A DNA stretch of 38,916 nt, taken from Bryobacterales bacterium (lineage in GTDB: Bacteria; Acidobacteriota; Terriglobia; Bryobacterales; Bryobacteraceae). A program made the position numbers and the translations under genes. Under the pieces are notes generated by a model that was not told the DNA's origin, searched no databases, and saw nothing but the letters and a program-made list of their open reading frames with translations. Where the stretch lies: contig PNAJ01000136.1 of assembly GCA_003170295.1 (NCBI GenBank), forward strand, positions 1 through 38,916, given 5' to 3'. Positions 34,705 through 38,916 of the stretch are shown piece after piece (the first letter of the stretch is position 1; every line of letters starts with the position of its first letter).

Positions 34705-35291
34705 GAGACACCTGCCGAATTCACTAAAGGCTCCAGTGCGCGGCGCAATTTCTGAACCGCGCGGAAAATACTATGTTTCGTCGCGTTGCCGGAAAGCCCC
34801 AGCGACGACCCGATTTCTTCAATAGACTGCCCTTCGAAGTGCCGCAGCACGAACGCGGTGCGCTCCTGGTTGCTCAGTTGGTCGAGCGTCGACGCCACCG
34901 TGCGCTGCACTTCGTCGCCAAAAAGCAGCCGGTCAGGACCCGGCGCGCCACTGGGCATCGCATCGACCCGGTTCGTCCCGGCCTCTCCCGCCGCCGATTC
35001 ATCCAGTGCCGTTTGCGGATGCCGCTTCCGCGACCGCACCAGGTCGAGCGAATAATTCGACGCGATCCGGTACAGCCAGGTGCCGAAGCTCGCCCGAGCT
35101 TCGTAGCGGTGAAGCTGCTTGTAAGCGCGCAGGAAGGTTTCCTGCACCACGTCTTCGGCGTCCTGTTCGTTGCCCGTCATACGATATGCCAATCGAAAGA
35201 CACTGCGGCTGTGGCGATCCACCAGCGCGCGGTAGGCGTCCCCGTCACCGGCCTTCACTCGCGCGACGGCGACGCTGTCCGAATCTTCCAT
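34701..35291 (-). CDS. ECF-type RNA polymerase sigma factor
   Basis: The 196-residue sigma factor has region 2 (YRALVDRHSRSVFRLAYRMT, DAEDVVQETFLRAYKQLHRY, FGTWLYRIASNYSLD) and region 4 (LDQLSNQERTAFVLRHFEGQ, SIEEIGSSLGLSGNATKHSI), separated by an acidic and glycine-rich linker. It is of the RpoE-like ECF group. It is the first gene of a five-gene operon ending with the ABC ATPase. A TAACC-N16-GTCTAA element ends 7 bases before its ATG, the layout of an autoregulated ECF promoter. Confidence 0.94.
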   Translation of the reverse strand: MEDSDSVAVARVKAGDGDAYRALVDRHSRSVFRLAYRMTGNEQDAEDVVQETFLRAYKQLHRYEARASFGTWLYRIASNYSLDLVRSRKRHPQTALDESAAGEAGTNRVDAMPSGAPGPDRLLFGDEVQRTVASTLDQLSNQERTAFVLRHFEGQSIEEIGSSLGLSGNATKHSIFRAVQKLRRALEPLVNSAGVS

Positions 35292-35599
35292 TCACCCTTT
35301 AGACTGCAATACCTTGCGCCGGTTAGCCGCGAAAATCGCGGAACCGACACCGAACCCCGACTGTAAAGGAGGGGACATGCTAACGATTTGCCTGCGACAG
35401 GTCGCTAGCCAATGCTCTACCGAGCCGCGACCGCAGGGAGCGGAGTTCGGCCAAATCCAATTCCGGTCAATATTGAACAGGCGCACGTCGGTTATCTGCT
35501 ATAATCAACAGTCTTTGTTTACGCAAAAATGGTCCTCCGACACACACCGGGTATCGCTTGTGCAGTGTGCCGCGACCCAGTCCATGGAAGGATTTCAAT
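35292..35599. other. Divergent control region of the sigma operon and the radical SAM gene
   Basis: This 308-bp gap holds the candidate ECF promoter, the inverted repeat at 35327-35341, a TATAAT at 35500-35505 about 95 bp before the radical SAM start, and a short GC-rich element near 35419-35445 that resembles dispersed acidobacterial repeats. A strong GGAGG before an ATG at 35377 opens a 78-codon frame (35377-35613), but its product is not protein-like, so no gene is called. Confidence 0.5.
35299..35325 (-). promoter_or_regulatory. Candidate autoregulated ECF promoter
   Basis: On the minus strand TAACC (35325-35321) and GTCTAA (35304-35299) are separated by 16 bp. This fits ECF promoters, whose -35 usually contains AAC and whose -10 is often GTC/TCTAA-like. 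A perfect inverted repeat CCGCGA-AAA-TCGCGG (35327-35341) lies just upstream. The -10 ends 7 bases before the sigma ATG. Confidence 0.45.
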
Positions 35600-37153
35600 T
35601 TGAACATCGTTAACCTGCGCTCCGCCCCGGCCGCGGTGCCGAACGGTATGCGGGTGCACTTGGTCAACCCCAGCGACATTTCCTTCGGAACCGCCGTCAT
35701 CACCCCGCGCTGGTTGTACGTCCTGGCCTCCGCGACCCCCGCGGCATTCGGCGACGCCATCATTTGCGATGAGACCCTGGAGCTGCTCGACCCTATGAAC
35801 GTCAAAGCGGGCGATGTGGTCGGGGTCGGTATTCATACCGGAAACGCTCTGCGCGGATACCAGGTCGGCAAAATGGCCCGCGAACGCGGCGCCTGGGTGA
35901 TTTTCGGCGGCATCCACGCGACGCTTTATCCGGAGGAGGCGATCGAATTGGGTGGCGCTCACGCCGTCGTCAAAGGCGATGGCGATGTCATCTGGGCCGA
36001 AGCGCTGAACGATTGCGTGATCGGAAAGCCCCGCCAGATCTACGACGGCGGACGCATCGAGCCCGAACAGTTCCTGCCCGCCCGCTGGGACCTGATGCCC
36101 GCCGATAGCTATATGTGGGCCTCGGTGCAGACCATTCGCGGATGCGCGAAGCACTGCTCCTTCTGCTCGGTCTGGCGAACCGACGGCCAGCGCCCCCGCC
36201 AGCGCGCCTCCGACGGAGTGATCCAGGAAATCGTCGAACTCCGCCGCAAGGGTTTCCGCTTCATCGCCCTGGCCGACGATAATTTCTACCCCGTTACCCA
36301 AACCGACCTGCGCCTCGCCCGCCAGCAGGGCAACGCCGAACGCATCGCGGAACTCGAATCGATTCGCGCCGAGCGCTTCGTTCTCATGGCGCGCCTGGCC
36401 GCCCTCCCCAAGGACATGGTCTTCTACACCCAGATCACCATGGAAGCGGCCGAGGATCTCGATTTTCTCGACGCCATGAATAAAGCCCGCATCAAAGGAG
36501 CGCTAGTCGGCGTCGAAGCCGTCACCGCCGAGGGCCTCAAATCTGTTTTCAAAGACTTCAATTACTCCGGCGACGGCCTCGTCAAACAACTGCAGACCTT
36601 CCGCGAACACGGCGTCCACGTGCTCGGATCCTTCATTTTCGGCCTGCCCACCGATAAGCCCGATACCTTCGACGCCACCGTCGCGCTCGCCAAAAAAGCC
36701 GGTGTGACGTTCGCCCAATTCGTTATGATGACGCCCTTCCCCGGCACTGTCGATTTTCTGCGCTGGGAAAAAGCGCAGGAAGCCGACCCGGAGATGGTCG
36801 GCGGCGTTCCTCTCACCCGTTACTGGCTGATCCCCGCTTCCGACCGGCCCAAAATGTTCACGCCGCATCCGTCGATGAGCGCCGACGAGATTCGCGAGCG
36901 CACACAGGGTGTCTGGGATCGCTTCTATAGTCTCGGCTCCATCTGGACGCGCTCCAATTGCGTCAAGTCGCTGAAAGCCCGCGTCATGTTCGTGCTGATC
37001 TCCAAACTCTACCGGCAAATGTACGCCAAAACCGGCATCTCCACAGATAGCGCCCGCAAGAAAAAGGCCAACCGCCTCGCCCGCTGGATCGCCAAACCGT
37101 GCCGTAAGTTGTTCCAGGCCAAGCCGATGCCCGAGTTAGTCGTCCCGCAATAA
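35600..37153 (+). CDS. Radical SAM protein with B12-binding-like domain
   Basis: The 517-residue product starts at TTG 35600 (AAGGA lies 7 bases upstream). The N-terminal 160 residues have a cobalamin-binding-like Rossmann layout (VVGVGIHTGN; VIFGGIHATLYPEEA; VVKGDGDVIW), but no DxHxxG cobalamin motif is obvious. A radical SAM domain follows, with cluster motif C182-x3-C186-x2-C189 (GCAKHCSFCS), a LADDNFYP region, and FIFGLPTDKPDTF. The C-terminus is basic and helical. Relatives modify lipids, hopanoids or tetrapyrroles, among other substrates; the substrate here is not known. It has no obvious partner gene next to it. Confidence 0.85.
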   Translation: MNIVNLRSAPAAVPNGMRVHLVNPSDISFGTAVITPRWLYVLASATPAAFGDAIICDETLELLDPMNVKAGDVVGVGIHTGNALRGYQVGKMARERGAWVIFGGIHATLYPEEAIELGGAHAVVKGDGDVIWAEALNDCVIGKPRQIYDGGRIEPEQFLPARWDLMPADSYMWASVQTIRGCAKHCSFCSVWRTDGQRPRQRASDGVIQEIVELRRKGFRFIALADDNFYPVTQTDLRLARQQGNAERIAELESIRAERFVLMARLAALPKDMVFYTQITMEAAEDLDFLDAMNKARIKGALVGVEAVTAEGLKSVFKDFNYSGDGLVKQLQTFREHGVHVLGSFIFGLPTDKPDTFDATVALAKKAGVTFAQFVMMTPFPGTVDFLRWEKAQEADPEMVGGVPLTRYWLIPASDRPKMFTPHPSMSADEIRERTQGVWDRFYSLGSIWTRSNCVKSLKARVMFVLISKLYRQMYAKTGISTDSARKKKANRLARWIAKPCRKLFQAKPMPELVVPQ

Positions 37154-37159
37154 AAGTAC

Positions 37160-37188
37160 TTTACAATGTAGAGTTCTTGGTATATGCT
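37160..37188 (+). promoter_or_regulatory. Promoter of the ankyrin lipoprotein gene (leaderless layout)
   Basis: TTTACA (37160-37165) and TATGCT (37183-37188) are separated by 17 bp. The -10 ends 6 bases before the ATG at 37195, so the mRNA would begin at the start codon. There is no Shine-Dalgarno sequence. Confidence 0.55.
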
Positions 37189-37194
37189 CCTCTC

Positions 37195-37551
37195 ATGAAG
37201 CTTGCATCGATTCTTCTCGCCTGGCTCCTGACCGCGTCCTGCCAGCCCGGCCCTCCGCTTACTCCCCTCATCGGTGCGGCCCGCGAAGGCGACACCGCCC
37301 GCATCGACGAATTGGTCAAATCCGGCGCGGACGTCAACGAGCGTGGCGGTGTCAACGATTGGACCCCGCTCATGCACGCCGTCCACAAGAACCAACTCGC
37401 CTCTGTTCGTGCTTTGCTCACCGCCGGCGCCGACGTGAACCTCACCGCCGGAGCAGCAGGCCGCGATACCGCCCTGCGCCTCGCCGAAGCGGAGGGCTAT
37501 GCCGAGATCACCATCCTGCTCCGCAATCACGGCGCAAAAGCATCGCAGTAG
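37195..37551 (+). CDS. Ankyrin-repeat lipoprotein
   Basis: The 118-residue product begins with a signal ending in a lipobox-like LTASC (MKLASILLAWLLTASCQ). Three ankyrin repeats follow (PLIGAAREGDTARIDELVKS, WTPLMHAVHKNQLASVRALL, DTALRLAEAEGYAEITILLR), with the typical GADVN turns. Ankyrin repeats bind proteins; a periplasmic, membrane-anchored adaptor role is inferred. The -3 residue of the lipobox is T rather than L/V/I, which lowers confidence in lipidation. A TTG in frame at 37177 is a less likely start. Confidence 0.82.
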   Translation: MKLASILLAWLLTASCQPGPPLTPLIGAAREGDTARIDELVKSGADVNERGGVNDWTPLMHAVHKNQLASVRALLTAGADVNLTAGAAGRDTALRLAEAEGYAEITILLRNHGAKASQ

Positions 37552-37574
37552 TTGCCCTGACTCTGAAGTGCCAA

Positions 37575-37602
37575 GTGGGGCGGACCCCCTGGTCCGCAGC
37601 CG
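37575..37602. repeat. Intergenic hairpin repeat D
   Basis: GCGGACC (37580-37586) and GGTCCGC (37591-37597) form a 7-bp stem. Read on the minus strand it is CGGCTGC, stem, then CCCCAC, the same frame as copies at 8384-8427 and 16978-17023 but with a different stem sequence. Confidence 0.72.
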
Positions 37603-37693
37603 CCCCCGTCGGCCTCTTTGAGTGCGTTGTCCGCAGCCGGTTTCGCCTGCCAGCGCCTATCGGGCGACAAAATCCCGAGCCCGCCCTCATGCG

Positions 37694-38566
37694 ATGCTTC
37701 TAACAGTGCGCCTCCGACCTGGTTTGAGACAGTATGAATGGCTGATCCTTGCCTATTTCACCTACGTTGCCGCGATCGCTCCCATCTTCATTCCCCAGGG
37801 TGACAAGAGATGGTTCGCAGGCGTGGGTGCTGTTGCCGCCGCCGCGATCCTCCTCGGCCTATCCCCAAACGATTCCCATCTCCGCGATTGGGCCCCGCTC
37901 GGCTTCACCCTCGCCGCCTATCGCGAGATGAACTGGTTCACGCCCACGATCCGCGATCATCATCTCGAACGCTCCTGGATTGGCTGGGACCGCTGGCTGC
38001 TCGACACCGCACATCTGAGAGCCGCCATTGAAAGCGCGGGCGCGCTGATCCCTTCTTATCTCGAGATTTGCTACGTCCTGGTCTACGCCATCGCGCCTAT
38101 CTCCGTGCTGATCCTTCTCTTGAACCACCGCCGCGACCGCTTGCACACTTTCTGGCTCGCCTATCTTGCAGGCACTCTCGCCGCCTATGCCTTGTTCCCC
38201 TATTTCCCTTCCGATCCTCCGCGCACCGCCTTCGCCGGCGCCGATCTCCCGAACATCGTCACCGTCTTCCGCCGCCTCAATCTGGCGATTTTGCGCGAAT
38301 ATGGCATCCGTTCGAGCGTTTTTCCCAGCGCGCACGTCTCCTCCGCCTTCGCCTGCGCCTGGGGACTCCTCATCGCGATGCCAGATCGCAAACGCTTCGC
38401 ATTCATCGTCGCCGCCTACGCCTTCTCCGTCGCGATCGCGACCATCTACGGCCGCTACCACTTCGCCGTCGACGCAGCAGCCGGACTCGCCGTCAGTTTC
38501 CTAGCCTTCGCCCCAGTGGTGCAGAGAAAATCGGATACAACCCCTGGCGTGAGCCAGGGGATTTAG
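37694..38566 (+). CDS. PAP2-family membrane phosphatase/phosphotransferase
   Basis: The 290-residue product has about six membrane helices and the PAP2 motifs FPSAHVSSAFA (residues 210-220, active-site histidine) and GRYHFAVDAAAG (253-264). The layout resembles the inositol phosphorylceramide synthase-like (PAP2_3) branch more than classic PgpB. It could remove phosphate from a lipid phosphate or move a head group; the substrate is open. ATG 37694 is chosen because the open frame upstream translates a repeat. The last codons (GVSQGI) come from a 19-bp repeat that also covers the end of the convergent small gene. Confidence 0.85.
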   Translation: MLLTVRLRPGLRQYEWLILAYFTYVAAIAPIFIPQGDKRWFAGVGAVAAAAILLGLSPNDSHLRDWAPLGFTLAAYREMNWFTPTIRDHHLERSWIGWDRWLLDTAHLRAAIESAGALIPSYLEICYVLVYAIAPISVLILLLNHRRDRLHTFWLAYLAGTLAAYALFPYFPSDPPRTAFAGADLPNIVTVFRRLNLAILREYGIRSSVFPSAHVSSAFACAWGLLIAMPDRKRFAFIVAAYAFSVAIATIYGRYHFAVDAAAGLAVSFLAFAPVVQRKSDTTPGVSQGI

Positions 38567-38584
38567 CGTCAGCCAGGGGATTTG
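38547..38584. repeat. 19-bp tandem repeat across two gene ends
   Basis: Two 19-bp units (38547-38565 and 38566-38584) differ at two positions (G/C and A/G). CCCCTGGC/GCCAGGGG (38541-38548, 38553-38560) forms a perfect 8-bp stem overlapping the first unit. The stop codons of the PAP2 gene (+) and of the small gene (-) both lie inside the repeat. Confidence 0.85.
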
Positions 38585-38721
38585 GTCGCAGGATCCTGAA
38601 AAAGTTCAGGTGTCCCGGACTCCCCCGGCTCCTCAATCCAAACCAACCGAATTCGGACGGGATGTTCCCGGGCATATTCCTCCTCCAGTTCAAGCAGTCT
38701 TCGCGTAAGCCCTGAACTCAT
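38569..38721 (-). CDS. Small 50-residue protein coupled to the DUF5681-like gene
   Basis: The frame encodes 50 residues (start MSSGLTRRLLELEEEYAREH; then PVRIRLVWIEEPGESG; end ATKSPG). GGAGAGGAG precedes the ATG, and the ATG overlaps the upstream stop codon as ATGA. The first 20 residues look like a helix; the middle reads like a short beta strand. Similar short proteins often follow DUF5681-type genes in phage-related loci. The last four codons come from the 19-bp repeat. Confidence 0.6.
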   Translation of the reverse strand: MSSGLTRRLLELEEEYAREHPVRIRLVWIEEPGESGTPELFQDPATKSPG

Positions 38722-38916
38722 ATCTCCTCTCCCGGCCTGCGACTCGGTCGAGCCCCTTCCAAGACCCTCAGCCGCGCGTCGAACGTCTCGGTTTCAAGCA
38801 TCCGCCGCTGGCTCTCGATGATCCTCGCCACAGACTCGCCTTCGTGCGCGCTCAATCGTCCCGCAGCCACCGCCCTAGTGACCGCCGAAATCGCCTCCAT
38901 CAGATTCGCCGCCGTC
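38718..38916 (-). CDS. DUF5681-like protein, C-terminal fragment
   Basis: Only the last 65 codons are in the window, and the start lies beyond the right edge. The fragment (TAANLMEAISAVTRAVAAG; RLSAHEGESVARIIESQRRM; then TFDARLRVLEG) matches the helical C-terminus of DUF5681-type proteins. These have a phage-like context in many genomes, so this edge may be the end of a prophage remnant or mobile gene block. It is coupled to the 50-residue gene. Confidence 0.6.
   Translation of the reverse strand, partial: TAANLMEAISAVTRAVAAGRLSAHEGESVARIIESQRRMLETETFDARLRVLEGARPSRRPGEEI

Noticed and set aside
35377..35613. 78-codon frame with a strong GGAGG ribosome-binding site
   Set aside because: The product is low in hydrophobic core residues, contains a dispersed-repeat-like segment and overlaps the start of the radical SAM gene. 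The site may be chance or a leader peptide.

Overview
The window looks like a chromosomal segment of a GC-rich soil bacterium, most likely an Acidobacteriota of the Solibacter/Bryobacter type. This is an inference from gene style: a VWFA-related protein, several Asp-box and PQQ-type propellers, exported Gfo/Idh/MocA oxidoreductases, a very large permease fused to nothing, a lineage-specific 1142-residue exported protein, and many short hairpin repeats between genes. No rRNA, tRNA, CRISPR array or complete mobile element was found.

Layout. 1-727 has no convincing gene. 728-2728 (+) is an exported Asp-box propeller. 2822-5779 (-) is a tight cluster: a kinase-like/nuclease-like fusion coupled to hpt, then a YceI protein abutting a DedA-rhodanese protein. 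The DedA-rhodanese frame is interrupted by one TGA at the active-site loop but continues for 50 well-conserved codons, with a perfect 7-bp stem-loop just downstream, so it is a candidate selenoprotein. A ROK kinase (5801-6619, +) diverges from this cluster. 6822-11926 (-) holds a DUF4440 lipoprotein, a VWA protein with a TTG start, and the 1142-residue exported protein. 12160-13629 (+) holds an exported Gfo/Idh/MocA oxidoreductase and a small membrane protein. 13688-15459 (-) is vapB-vapC overlapping a mannonate dehydratase-like gene, with an M20 peptidase diverging from it (15485-16900, +).

17025-27602 is one long minus-strand run: RluB-type pseudouridine synthase, GlcE-like and GlcF-like glycolate oxidase subunits, two tandem palindromes, a glycosyltransferase, an ABC ATPase and large permease, a PQQ-like propeller, and a second Gfo/Idh/MocA protein. 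Nearly all of these genes overlap or touch. Diverging from it (27621-31276, +) are glutamate formiminotransferase, lipoyl synthase, a metallo-beta-lactamase-fold hydrolase, a small membrane protein and an alpha/beta hydrolase.

31288-35291 (-) reads as an ECF sigma / anti-sigma operon followed by TPR/HEAT-repeat proteins and a MacB-type ATPase without a permease. 35600-38566 (+) has a radical SAM protein with a B12-binding-like domain, an ankyrin lipoprotein and a PAP2-family membrane protein. The right edge (-) has the C-terminus of a DUF5681-like protein and a 50-residue gene coupled to it.

Two features recur across the window. Intergenic double-hairpin repeats have variable stems but a constant tail. 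Several genes have a -10-like hexamer ending 6-7 bases before the start codon, suggesting leaderless mRNAs.
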